From positions 1 to 44,698 of the forward strand of contig NZ_LITT01000017.1 of assembly GCF_001636845.1 (NCBI RefSeq): a stretch of DNA of 44,698 nt, written 5' to 3'. Positions 34,404-42,519 of this stretch are shown here, piece after piece. Each line of letters starts with the position of its first letter. The stretch's first letter is position 1. Under the pieces are notes generated by a model that searched no databases, had not been told where the DNA came from, and was given only the letters and a program-made list of their open reading frames with translations. The position numbers were made by a program, and so were the translations under genes. Source of the DNA: Clostridium ljungdahlii (GTDB lineage Bacteria; Bacillota; Clostridia; Clostridiales; Clostridiaceae).

Positions 34404-34676
34404 ATGTTAACAAGCGATATGTTTCAGTATATAGGATATTTTTTAATTGCCATATTAGGACTTTATGTGTTAGTAAAAGTATTTTCATGGCCTTTAAAAA
34501 TTTTATTTAAACTTATTATAAATGCTGTACTTGGTGTAGTACTGCTAGTTATAGTGAACTTAATAGGAAAATACTTTTCATTTAGTATAGGTATTAATGC
34601 AATTACAGCACTTATTGCAGGATTTTTTGGAATACCAGGAGTGATATTTCTTATAATATTTAAACTATTTCTCTAA
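34404..34676 (+). CDS. bofA: Pro-sigma-K processing inhibitor BofA family protein
   Basis: A 90-aa membrane protein with three hydrophobic segments (~8-28, ~35-55 and ~62-88) and the conserved C-terminal GFFGIPGVIFLIIFK. BofA holds the SpoIVFB protease inactive until engulfment, delaying sigma-K activation in the mother cell. Its presence after recR-DUF2508 matches Bacillus synteny and supports a spore-forming host. ATG 34404 follows GAGGAGG. Confidence 0.9.
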   Translation: MLTSDMFQYIGYFLIAILGLYVLVKVFSWPLKILFKLIINAVLGVVLLVIVNLIGKYFSFSIGINAITALIAGFFGIPGVIFLIIFKLFL

Positions 34677-34688
34677 AATTTTTATTAA

Positions 34689-34726
34689 TAAACCACTTTT
34701 TATTTTTTAAAAGGGTGGTTTTATTT
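34689..34726 (+). terminator. Terminator after bofA
   Basis: taaaccac (34689-34696) pairs with gtggtttta (34715-34723), with a T-rich tail. Confidence 0.75.
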
Positions 34727-34763
34727 TGATTAACATAAATTTGGCTTTATTGGAGATGGTGTA

Positions 34764-35456
34764 TTGATATTTAACAAACAAATAGTAAAGGCTAGGTTTA
34801 TTAGTAGGCCTAATAGATTTCAAGCCTATGTAAATATAGATGGTGTGCAATTAATGATTCATGTACCTAATACAGGAAGGTGCAGGGAAATTCTCATACC
34901 TGGAGCAACAGTAATTTTAAGGGAAGAAAATAACCCAAATAGAAAGACAAAGTACGATTTAATAGCTGCCTACAAAGGAACAAGATTAATAAATATAGAT
35001 TCCCAAATTCCAAATAGAATTGTAGATGAAGCACTAAAAATGAACAAAATAAGTTATTTTAGAGATTGTAAAAACATAGAGCGGGAAAAAACTTTCGGAA
35101 ACAGCAGGTTTGATTTTAAGTTATTGGATAAAGATAATAAGGAATATTATCTTGAAGTGAAAGGAGTTACTTTTGAAGAAGATGGAGTTGCCAGGTTTCC
35201 AGATGCACCTACAGAAAGAGGAAGAAAACATTTATTGGAATTAGTGCAAGTAAAAAAATCTAATATGGGTGCTGCAGTTTTATTCTTAATTCAAATGGAA
35301 GGTATTAAGTGTTTCAGGCCTTACGACGAAATTGATAAAAAGTTTGGAGAGTACCTTAGGTATGCTGATAAAGAAGGAGTAAAAATTCTTGCTTATGATT
35401 GTTTTTTAGGTGAAAATTTTATAATATTAAAAGATGAAATAAAAGTATGCCTATAA
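34764..35456 (+). CDS. sfsA: SfsA family DNA/RNA nuclease-like protein
   Basis: 230 aa. The N-terminal OB-like domain (KARFISRPNRFQAYV, HVPNTGRC) precedes the nuclease-like core with SRFDFKLLD, the E-V-K of YYLEVKGVT and FPDAPTERGRKHLLEL. SfsA was named for sugar fermentation stimulation in E. coli; its fold resembles a PD-(D/E)xK nuclease and the physiological role is unclear. TTG 34764 follows GGAGATGG. Confidence 0.93.
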   Translation: MIFNKQIVKARFISRPNRFQAYVNIDGVQLMIHVPNTGRCREILIPGATVILREENNPNRKTKYDLIAAYKGTRLINIDSQIPNRIVDEALKMNKISYFRDCKNIEREKTFGNSRFDFKLLDKDNKEYYLEVKGVTFEEDGVARFPDAPTERGRKHLLELVQVKKSNMGAAVLFLIQMEGIKCFRPYDEIDKKFGEYLRYADKEGVKILAYDCFLGENFIILKDEIKVCL

Positions 35457-35573
35457 ATAAAAAAATATTATTTTAGTATATATTTTATAATGTACTCACT
35501 AATTTTATAGTATAATTAATATATAAATTTTGGAAAATTTTATTTGTTCAGGTTAAGGAGGTGTAGCTGCTTT

Positions 35574-35600
35574 ATGAGGCAGTGTGTATATGAAATTTAA
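35574..35600 (+). CDS. Possible 8-codon minigene overlapping the Nudix start
   Basis: The strong site AAGGAGGTG (35556-35564) is followed by ATG 35574, which opens MRQCVYEI-stop, ending inside the Nudix gene (which starts at ATG 35590). The best ribosome site of the region therefore serves this minigene; the Nudix start may be reached by re-initiation. It could be fortuitous. Confidence 0.3.
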   Translation: MRQCVYEI

Positions 35601-36141
35601 GTATTGTCCTATGTGTGGAGGAGAGTTAGAAGAAAAATACAGCTGGGATGAAGGGGGGGTACCTTATTGTCCTAAAGATGATATAATGTATTTTGATACT
35701 CCAAGACCTTGTGTAATAGTTGCTGTAATAAAGGAAAATAAAATATTGTTATTAAAACAAAGTTATATATTTAAAGACTCTAAGGTTTTATTGTCGGGAT
35801 ATGTTACAAATGGAGAAACAGTAGAAGAAACTGTGCATAGAGAAGTATTTGAAGAAGCAGGACTTAAGGTAAAGGATTTAAAATATTTAGGGAGTGAATA
35901 TGTAAAAAATAACAATAAAGAAATAATAATGCTTACTTTTATGGCGAAGTATGATGGTGGAAATATAAAAAAATCTGCAGAAGTCGAATGGGTAAATTGG
36001 GGATATATAGAAGATGCACTGTGTGAAATGAAAGAGGATGAAATTGGGAAGAGAATAGTTAGAAAGGTTTTAAAGGAATTAGGTTATACTGGAGAAAAAG
36101 CCTATAGATGTGATAATAACAATTGTCAAACAGATAGTTAA
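35590..36141 (+). CDS. Nudix hydrolase with N-terminal zinc ribbon
   Basis: 183 aa. A short zinc ribbon (YCPMCGGEL... YCPKDD, ~4-28) precedes a Nudix domain whose box, G-x5-E-x7-REVFEEAGL, is complete at ~72-94. This layout resembles NudC-like or ADP-ribose/NADH pyrophosphatases, but substrate residues cannot be assigned. ATG 35590 is preferred to GTG 35584. It is followed 18 bp on by the TIM-barrel gene, probably in one transcript. Confidence 0.85.
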   Translation: MKFKYCPMCGGELEEKYSWDEGGVPYCPKDDIMYFDTPRPCVIVAVIKENKILLLKQSYIFKDSKVLLSGYVTNGETVEETVHREVFEEAGLKVKDLKYLGSEYVKNNNKEIIMLTFMAKYDGGNIKKSAEVEWVNWGYIEDALCEMKEDEIGKRIVRKVLKELGYTGEKAYRCDNNNCQTDS

Positions 36142-36159
36142 ATATAAGGAGGGGAAAAC

Positions 36160-36843
36160 ATGGCTAAATATATACCGCAAGTAGATGGAATTGAAAGAAA
36201 GCATATGATTAGAGTACCTGAAGTTATTAGAGAAGCAAGTGGAATAAGAATATTTGGAAAAAGGCTAAAGTCTTTTTTATTCACTACGGATGTAGCTATT
36301 ATAAAAAATACGGATGCAGATGCAGTTATTGCTGTATATCCTTTCACACCGCAGCCTCTTATAACACACGCAATTATTTTGTCCGCAGATATACCTGTTT
36401 TTTGTGGGGTTGGAAGCGGAATTTCAACAGCCAAAAGAATTTTAAATTTAGCATTAGATGCAGAATTTAAAGGTGCCATGGGAGTTGTTGTAAATAGTCC
36501 TACATCTAATGAAGTCATAGAACAAATGAGGGATAGTATAGACATACCAATAATAGTAACTATAGTATCTGAATACGAGGATGTACAAAATAGAATAGAA
36601 GCGGGAGCTACTATAATAAATGTATCTGGAGCTGAGGAAACTACTAAAATAGTTAAAAAAGTTAGAAGTCAGTATCCTAATTTTCCAATAATAGCTACAG
36701 GAGGACCTACAGAGGAAAATATAAGAGAAACTATACGTGCAGGAGCTAATGCTGTAGCTTTTACGCCTCCTACTTCAGCTGAAATCTTAAGACAAATTAT
36801 GATTGAACATAGGAAAAAATATAAAAATATAAGACCAGAATAA
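36160..36843 (+). CDS. TIM-barrel (beta/alpha) protein of unknown function
   Basis: A 227-aa single-domain barrel. The strands end in motifs typical of phosphate-binding barrels: GVGSGIST, MGVVVNSPTSN, IIVTIVSE, GATIINVSGAE and IIATGGPTEENI with GANAVAFTPP. This resembles KDPG-aldolase or indole-glycerol-phosphate type folds, and the family is usually labelled only hydrolase or barrel protein. No catalytic assignment is safe. ATG 36160 follows AAGGAGGGG and it lies just behind the Nudix gene. Confidence 0.7.
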   Translation: MAKYIPQVDGIERKHMIRVPEVIREASGIRIFGKRLKSFLFTTDVAIIKNTDADAVIAVYPFTPQPLITHAIILSADIPVFCGVGSGISTAKRILNLALDAEFKGAMGVVVNSPTSNEVIEQMRDSIDIPIIVTIVSEYEDVQNRIEAGATIINVSGAEETTKIVKKVRSQYPNFPIIATGGPTEENIRETIRAGANAVAFTPPTSAEILRQIMIEHRKKYKNIRPE

Positions 36844-36918
36844 ATATTTACAGTATATTATAGGGAGAGGAGTAACTACTTTTATTTTAATTATTTAAAA
36901 ATAAAAGATTAAATTAGT

Positions 36919-37700
36919 ATGAAGGGTATTTTATATTATTTTAGTGGTACAGGAAATACCAAGTGGGTGGCGGATAGATTTAAGGAAAAATTTCAGTTTT
37001 ATAATGTAGATATAGACTTAGCGTATATTCAAGCTGTAGAAGAGAGAGAAATAAAAAATATGATTTTATAATCATTGGTTTTCCTGTACATTGGAAATTA
37101 CCACCCAAAATTGTAACCAATTTTTTAAACAGACTGAATAATACAAAAGGAAATATAAGGGCTATAGTATATTCTACACAAGGTGCTTCGTCATCTTCAG
37201 CTTCTTGTTTTGTTGCAGGATGTTTAAAAAAGAAAGGATATGTACCAGCTATACAGATTAGCATAAAAATGCCTAATAATTTTTACTTCTTTATAGGTAA
37301 AAAATATAATGAAAGTGAAATAGAAAATTTGCTTATTTCTGTTGATAAAAAGATTACAAATATAGTAGAAAGTTTTATAAAGGGGAGGATTGTAAAAGAA
37401 TCTAATTCTTTAATAAGGCTTCAATTTAGTAAAGTACTGCACAACGTATTTAAAGGTAGGGTACCTAAATTATCTAGAAATATATCATCAACTAAAGATT
37501 GCGTTAAATGTGGGTTATGCCTTAGAAACTGCCCTCAAGGCAATATAACATTTGAAAATGGACATGCAGTTTTTCACAGCAAATGTATTTTATGTCTGAG
37601 GTGTATACATATATGCCCAATAAATGTAATAAGATATAAAGGTAAAAAAATTGATCAAACTCAAAAAAATATCATACAGGTATTAGATCTGAATAAATAA
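36919..37700 (+). pseudogene. EFR1-family flavodoxin/ferredoxin, frameshifted
   Basis: The two frames together encode ~260 aa, the usual length of EFR1 ferredoxins. The first frame (36919-37071) gives the flavodoxin FMN loop YYFSGTGNTKWVA and stops. The sequence continues as IIIGFPVHWKLPPKI in the next frame to 37700, ending with two [4Fe-4S] motifs, CVKCGLCLRNCP and CILCLRCIHICP. One A added to the A6 run at 37053-37058 would restore a single frame. Without repair only a C-terminal frame from 37269 could be made. No clear ribosome site precedes ATG 36919. Confidence 0.75.
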
Positions 37701-37721
37701 ATTTTTAATATTGAATTACAC

Positions 37722-37760
37722 AAATAGCTTCTAACAATTTTAATGTTAGAGGCTATTTTA
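37722..37760 (+). terminator. Terminator after the ferredoxin gene
   Basis: Near-perfect 14-bp stem, aaatagcttctaac (37722-37735) with gttagaggctattt (37745-37758). Confidence 0.8.
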
Positions 37761-37819
37761 GAATTAAATTTTTTAGCTTGGGGATAATAAAAATACAATA
37801 TTTTTCAGGAGTGAGTTTT

Positions 37820-38005
37820 ATGATTTCAGCCCAAGATAAAAGAATTGTTGCAGAAAATTGTAAGGAATATGAATCTAAAAATAGTATTCTGGGATTGAAG
37901 GTAAGCTATATCTCAGGAAGTTGCAGTAATTGTGTGAATTTTGTAAATAACAAATGCAGTAAAGATTTGCTTTACAAAATTGAACAAGTGATAAGTATGA
38001 ATTAA
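37820..38005 (+). CDS. Small Cys-motif protein A
   Basis: 61 aa, unrecognised. It has an early Cys in NCKEYESKN and a cluster CSNC-x7-C (SCSNCVNFVNNKCSKDL). The same layout recurs in the next gene, so the two are paralogues. Four cysteines of this kind could bind zinc or an iron-sulfur cluster. ATG 37820 follows CAGGAGTGAG; the TTG at 37778 has no such site. It lies between the ferredoxin gene and the serine operon. Confidence 0.6.
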   Translation: MISAQDKRIVAENCKEYESKNSILGLKVSYISGSCSNCVNFVNNKCSKDLLYKIEQVISMN

Positions 38006-38031
38006 ATTTAACAGTGAAAGGGGCAGCTAAA

Positions 38032-38220
38032 ATGGGAAATATAGGGCAAATGATAGGTGTTGCTAACTCTTGTCCAGGGTATGAGAAAAAGGATATTTCA
38101 TTTAATTCTGGCATAGAAAATTCTGACACCAAAAGCTGTACTAATTGCAGAAACTTGCAAAATGGCATATGTATTAAGGATCTCTATGACAAAGTCTTAA
38201 CCAGTTTAGACCAAACATAG
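38032..38220 (+). CDS. Small Cys-motif protein B
   Basis: 62 aa, a paralogue of the gene 26 bp upstream: SCPGYEKKD matches NCKEYESKN and CTNCRNLQNGICIKDLYDKV matches CSNCVNFVNNKCSKDLLYKI. The C-x2-C-x7-C spacing is identical. The N-terminal GNIGQMIGVANS has no counterpart. ATG 38032 follows GAAAGGGG; GTG 38014 overlaps it. Function is unknown; a metal or Fe-S site is possible. Confidence 0.6.
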   Translation: MGNIGQMIGVANSCPGYEKKDISFNSGIENSDTKSCTNCRNLQNGICIKDLYDKVLTSLDQT

Positions 38221-38258
38221 TTATTAAAAAATTATTTTTTTAATTTTAAAAATAGGTA

Positions 38259-38287
38259 TTGACATATAAAAATATAAACTATATAAT
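38259..38287 (+). promoter_or_regulatory. Promoter of the serine biosynthesis operon
   Basis: TTGACA (38259-38264) and TATAAT (38282-38287), spacing 17, precede the first T-box. No second promoter is visible before the second T-box. Confidence 0.85.
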
Positions 38288-38309
38288 GATACCAATGAAA
38301 GACAAACGT

Positions 38310-38546
38310 TAGTAAATTTGATATTGTTCTATGAAGAGAATAGTAACATAAGTTAGGTAATAGAGAGTCAGTGGAAGGTGCAAACTGATACCAATGCTTT
38401 TGTGAATCCACCTCAGAGAATTATTATGATGAATAATACGGAAAAACCGTTATTTTAATGAGAGAGTTATATTATTATATAACTAATAAGGGTGGCAACG
38501 CGAACCAATCGTCCCTATGTGGGATTTGATTGGTTCTTTTTTATTT
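38310..38546 (+). promoter_or_regulatory. T-box riboswitch 1 (serine), serine operon
   Basis: The T-box core agggtggcaacgcg lies at 38489-38502 and the specifier TCC at 38407-38409 in the context gtgaatccacc, identical to the serS leader. The bulge TGGC fits the GCCA end of tRNA-Ser. The terminator gaaccaatc/gattggttc (38502-38510, 38528-38536) is followed by T6. Confidence 0.92.
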
Positions 38547-38585
38547 ATAATGAATTCTCATATGTTAAGTATTTTGCTAATAGTA

Positions 38586-38818
38586 TTTCAAATTTAATAT
38601 TATTCTATGAAGAGAATAGTAACATAAGTTAGGTAATAGAGAGTCAGTGGAAGGTGTAAACTGATACCGATGCTTTTGTGAATCCACCTCGGAGAATTAT
38701 TATGATGAATAATACGGAAAAACCGTTATTTTAATGAGTGGGTTATATTATTATAACCAACAAGGGTGGCAACGCGAGGCAATCGTCCCTAAAGGGATCT
38801 GGTTGGCTTTTATTTTTT
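38586..38818 (+). promoter_or_regulatory. T-box riboswitch 2 (serine), serine operon
   Basis: A near-copy of T-box 1 at a 276-nt offset, with specifier TCC at 38683-38685 and core agggtggcaacgcg at 38763-38776. The terminator stem (38777-38784 with 38801-38808) has one G-G mismatch and looks weaker than that of T-box 1. Both must be antiterminated for full expression. Confidence 0.92.
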
Positions 38819-38904
38819 ACAACATGCGCTTTATTAATGTAAAACTTTAAACTGTTAAATAACGTTAGATTATTAATTAAATAAATTTATTTGGAGGTAA
38901 AAAC

Positions 38905-39975
38905 ATGCATAAGAAATTATTTATTCCTGGACCAGTAGAAGTTAGAGAAGATGTATTAGAGAAAATGGCTACACCTATGATAGGACATAGAAGTAAAGAA
39001 GCTTCCAAGCTTCAAAGAGACATTAGTGACAAAATGAGAAAAGTATTTCATACAAAGGAAGAAATTTTACTTTCAACATCATCTGGAACAGGACTTCTGG
39101 AAGGTGCTATAAGATGTAGTACAGCTAAGAGGGCAGCAGTTTTTTCAATAGGAGCTTTCGGAAAAAGATGGCATCAAATTGCGGAATGTAATAACGTACC
39201 AGCAGATTTATACGAAGTAGAATGGGGTAAGGCAGCGGATGTCAATGAAATAGACAAAGCTTTAGCTACAGGTAAATATGATTCACTTTGTATAACTCAT
39301 AATGAAACTTCTACAGGAGTTATGAATCCAATAGAAGAAATAGCAGAAGTGGTAAAAAAATATCCAGATATAGTATGGTGTGTGGATACAGTTAGCTCTA
39401 TGGGAGGTACTAAAATAGAAGTAGATAAGCTTGGCATTGATATATGTTTGACATCGAGCCAGAAAGCTTTAGGACTTCCTCCAGGAATGGCTATATGTTC
39501 TTTTTCGAAAAAAGCGGTAGAAAGAGCAAAAAATGTAAAGTTTAGAGGGTATTATTTGGATTTACTTTCAATATATAATTATATACAAAAGAAAGATTAC
39601 CAATATCCATCTACTCCATCTCTTTCACATATGTTCGCAATGGACTATCAATTGGATAGAATTTTAGAAGAGGGGCTTGAAAACAGATATAAGAGACATT
39701 TGGAAATGGCTAATTATGTTAGAGAATGGGCTAAAAAATATTTTGAATTATTTGCAGATGAAAGATATCTTTCAAATACTCTTACTAATATAAAGAATAC
39801 TAGGGATATAGATGTAGCAGAGCTTAATAAAAAATTAGGTGAAAGAGGATTCCAGATATCAAATGGATACGGAAAATTAAAGGGAAAAGCATTTAGAATA
39901 GCTCATATGGCTGATTGTACTCTTGATGATATAAAAGAACTTTTGGAAAATATCAATGACATATTAGGATTATAA
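38905..39975 (+). CDS. Class V aminotransferase, likely phosphoserine aminotransferase
   Basis: A 356-aa PLP enzyme of the alanine-glyoxylate/serine-pyruvate aminotransferase group. The start FIPGPVEVREDVL, the cofactor Asp in VDTVSSMGG (161) and the Schiff-base Lys in TSSQKALGLPPG (187) are all present. In operon with SerA and behind serine T-boxes it most likely converts 3-phosphohydroxypyruvate to phosphoserine, replacing classical SerC. Serine-pyruvate or serine-glyoxylate transamination is the alternative. ATG 38905 follows TGGAGG. Confidence 0.9.
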   Translation: MHKKLFIPGPVEVREDVLEKMATPMIGHRSKEASKLQRDISDKMRKVFHTKEEILLSTSSGTGLLEGAIRCSTAKRAAVFSIGAFGKRWHQIAECNNVPADLYEVEWGKAADVNEIDKALATGKYDSLCITHNETSTGVMNPIEEIAEVVKKYPDIVWCVDTVSSMGGTKIEVDKLGIDICLTSSQKALGLPPGMAICSFSKKAVERAKNVKFRGYYLDLLSIYNYIQKKDYQYPSTPSLSHMFAMDYQLDRILEEGLENRYKRHLEMANYVREWAKKYFELFADERYLSNTLTNIKNTRDIDVAELNKKLGERGFQISNGYGKLKGKAFRIAHMADCTLDDIKELLENINDILGL

Positions 39976-39995
39976 GTTTTAAGGGGGCTAGGGAA

Positions 39996-40922
39996 ATGAT
40001 AAAAGTATTAGTTAGTGATGGAATGGAAAAAGAAGCTTTAAATAAATTAATAGAAGATGGTTATGAAGTTGTAGACAAACATTTTGAAGAAGATGAATTA
40101 AAAGAAAAAATAAAAGAATTTGATGTAATAGTAGTTAGATCTGCTACTAAAATGAGAAAACCACTTATAGATGAAGCTAAAAAAGGTAATTTAAGACTTA
40201 TAATAAGAGGGGGAGTTGGAGTAGATAATATAGATGTAAAGTATGCTACTCAAAACGGAATAACAGTTAGAAATACTCCAAATGCCAGTACTGTGTCAGT
40301 AGCAGAGCTTACTATGGGCCATATATTTGCAGTATCAAGATATATTAATATAGCCAATGTAACTATGAGAGATGGAAAATGGGAGAAAAAGAAATATAAA
40401 GGCGTAGAATTGTATGGAAAAACATTGGGGCTTATAGGATTTGGAAGAATTGCAAAAGAGGTTGCAAAGAGAGCAGCTGCTATGGGAATGAAGATAATAT
40501 ATACAGACATTCTTGGTATGGCAAAAGGATATAATAATTATGAATTCTGTGAACTCAACGATTTGTTAAAGAAAGCAGATTATATATCTGTTCATATACC
40601 TTTCAATAAAGAGCAGGGAGCTGTAATAGGAGAAAAAGAATTCAACATTATGAAAGATGGAGTTTTTGTAATAAACTGTGCAAGAGGCGGAGTCATAGAC
40701 GAGAAAGCTCTAGCAAAGGCATTAAATACAGAAAAGGTAGCAGGAGCTGCACTGGATGTATTTGAAAATGAGCCTAAACCATGTGAAGAACTCTTAAATA
40801 ATGATAGAGTATCAGTAACACCTCATATAGGTGGTTCAACAGTTGAAGCTCAAAAGAGAATTGGAATGGAAATTGTAGATATAGTTGAAAAATGTTTAGA
40901 TAAAAATTTGGTTAATGCATAA
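39996..40922 (+). CDS. serA: D-3-phosphoglycerate dehydrogenase, short form
   Basis: A 308-aa D-2-hydroxyacid dehydrogenase. It has the NAD motif GLIGFGRIA (~145-153) and the catalytic set Arg 230 (NCARGG), Glu 259 (DVFENEP) and His 277 (TPHIGGST). It oxidises 3-phosphoglycerate to start serine synthesis. The ACT and intervening domains of long SerA proteins are missing, so serine feedback on the enzyme is not expected; control is left to the T-boxes. It lies 20 bp after the aminotransferase gene and 11 bp before the DUF1015 gene. Confidence 0.92.
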   Translation: MIKVLVSDGMEKEALNKLIEDGYEVVDKHFEEDELKEKIKEFDVIVVRSATKMRKPLIDEAKKGNLRLIIRGGVGVDNIDVKYATQNGITVRNTPNASTVSVAELTMGHIFAVSRYINIANVTMRDGKWEKKKYKGVELYGKTLGLIGFGRIAKEVAKRAAAMGMKIIYTDILGMAKGYNNYEFCELNDLLKKADYISVHIPFNKEQGAVIGEKEFNIMKDGVFVINCARGGVIDEKALAKALNTEKVAGAALDVFENEPKPCEELLNNDRVSVTPHIGGSTVEAQKRIGMEIVDIVEKCLDKNLVNA

Positions 40923-40933
40923 GGAGGACTAAA

Positions 40934-42184
40934 ATGGCAACTTTAAAAGCCTTCAAAGCCATAAGACCAAGGGAAGATGCAGCTTGTAAAATAGCTGCAC
41001 TTCCCTATGATGTTATGAATAGTGAAGAGGCAAGAGAAATGGCAAAAGACAATGCATATTCTTTTTTGCATATAGATAAAGCTGAAATTGATTTAGATAG
41101 GAATATAGATCCTTATGATAAAAAGGTATATGAAAAGGCAAATGAAAATTTGCAAAACATGATAAATAATAATTTGCTTATAAAAGATAATAAGAGAAAT
41201 CTCTATATATACAGATTGATTAGAAATGGGAAGGCTCAGACAGGTATAGTAGGATGTACTTCTATAGATGATTATATTGATAATAAAATAAAAAAGCATG
41301 AATTTACAAGAAAAGACAAGGAACAGGATAGAATAAACCATGTTGATACTTGTGATGCAAATACAGGACCAATTTTTTTGACATATAGGCATAATGAAAA
41401 AATTAATAATATAGTAGATAAATGGACTAATGAAAAAAAACCGGTTTATGATTTTATAGCCGAGGACGGCGTTACAAATACTGTATGGGTTATAGATGAT
41501 GACAAGGTAATAGATACTATTTGTCAGTTGTTTAATAATATAGACAGTCTTTATATAGCAGATGGCCATCATAGGACAGCTTCTGCAGTTAAAGTTGGTA
41601 TTAAAAGAAGAAAAGAAAATCCAGGTTATAAGGGAGATGAAGAATTTAATTTCTTCCTGTCTGTACTTTTTCCAGATTCAGAGTTAAGCATTATGGATTA
41701 TAACAGAGTTGTAAAAGATTTAAATGGCCTTACCCGTGATGAATATATGAATAAGATTTCAGAAAAGTTTAATGTACAAGAATATGAAGGTAAAGATCCT
41801 TATAGACCGTCTAAGAAACGTACTTATGGTATGTATTTAGATGGAAAGTGGTATGAGATTGAAGCAAAAGAGGGTACTTATGATCCTTGTGATGTTGTTG
41901 AAAAGCTAGATGCTTCTGTCCTTCAAAATAATTTATTGAATCCAATTCTTGGTATAGACGATCCGCGTACAAATCCTAGAATTGATTTTGTAGGAGGAAT
42001 AAGGGGACTTAATGAATTGGAAAAAAGGGTAGACAAGGAGGGAGAAGGAGTTGCTTTTTCCATGTACCCAACTACATTAGATGACTTAATGGGAATTGCT
42101 GACGCGGGAAAAGTAATGCCTCCTAAATCCACCTGGTTTGAACCTAAACTTAGAAGTGGTTTATTCATTCATGAATTAAAGTAA
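40934..42184 (+). CDS. DUF1015 family protein, possible phosphoserine/serine enzyme
   Basis: A 416-aa DUF1015 protein. Conserved patches are IRPREDAACKIAALPYDVMN (11-30), KKHEFTRKDKEQDR (~120-133), YIADGHHRTASAV (~207-219) and a C-terminal half with DPRTNPRIDFVGG. The DGHHR motif resembles that of ParB/Srx-fold free-serine kinases. It shares the serine T-box operon with the first two enzymes of serine synthesis while no SerB is seen, so a role in phosphoserine-to-serine conversion is plausible but unproven. The gene is followed by a strong terminator. Confidence 0.85.
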   Translation: MATLKAFKAIRPREDAACKIAALPYDVMNSEEAREMAKDNAYSFLHIDKAEIDLDRNIDPYDKKVYEKANENLQNMINNNLLIKDNKRNLYIYRLIRNGKAQTGIVGCTSIDDYIDNKIKKHEFTRKDKEQDRINHVDTCDANTGPIFLTYRHNEKINNIVDKWTNEKKPVYDFIAEDGVTNTVWVIDDDKVIDTICQLFNNIDSLYIADGHHRTASAVKVGIKRRKENPGYKGDEEFNFFLSVLFPDSELSIMDYNRVVKDLNGLTRDEYMNKISEKFNVQEYEGKDPYRPSKKRTYGMYLDGKWYEIEAKEGTYDPCDVVEKLDASVLQNNLLNPILGIDDPRTNPRIDFVGGIRGLNELEKRVDKEGEGVAFSMYPTTLDDLMGIADAGKVMPPKSTWFEPKLRSGLFIHELK

Positions 42185-42294
42185 ATATTATAGAAATTCT
42201 TAAGTGTGATTTCAATTTTGTTAGTATATTTTATATAAGTTAAAATTTAAATTAGAATCACTATAGGTCGTTAACTCCATAATATTAGGATAAT

Positions 42295-42339
42295 ATTAAA
42301 TAAAGCTTCAGCCTGGTTAGGTTGGAGTTTTTATTTAAT
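42295..42339 (+). terminator. Terminator of the serine operon
   Basis: A stem of about 19 bp with some G-T pairs (42295-42313 against 42320-42339), with T-rich 3' side. Confidence 0.8.
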
Positions 42340-42519
42340 GGAAAGATTAGTATAACTAGTATTAAGGAAGAAAAAGCATTTTTACTGATAAAATAATAGC
42401 CATTTTTTATGTTATAATTAATTAAGAAAGTTTAATTTTAAATTAGTATATACAAAAATATAAGAATTAATTTTTAAATTGGAATTTCTATAGTATTGAT
42501 TTAATTGGGAGAGGTAGAA

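Noticed and set aside
36869-36918. Inverted repeat cttttatttt/aaaataaaag as terminator or operator
   Set aside because: It is made only of A and T in an AT-rich gap and could arise by chance; no function is assigned.
41093-41572. 159-aa minus-strand frame within the DUF1015 gene
   Set aside because: It is low-complexity (Ile/Tyr-rich), has no ribosome site and is explained by AT-rich codons on the coding strand.
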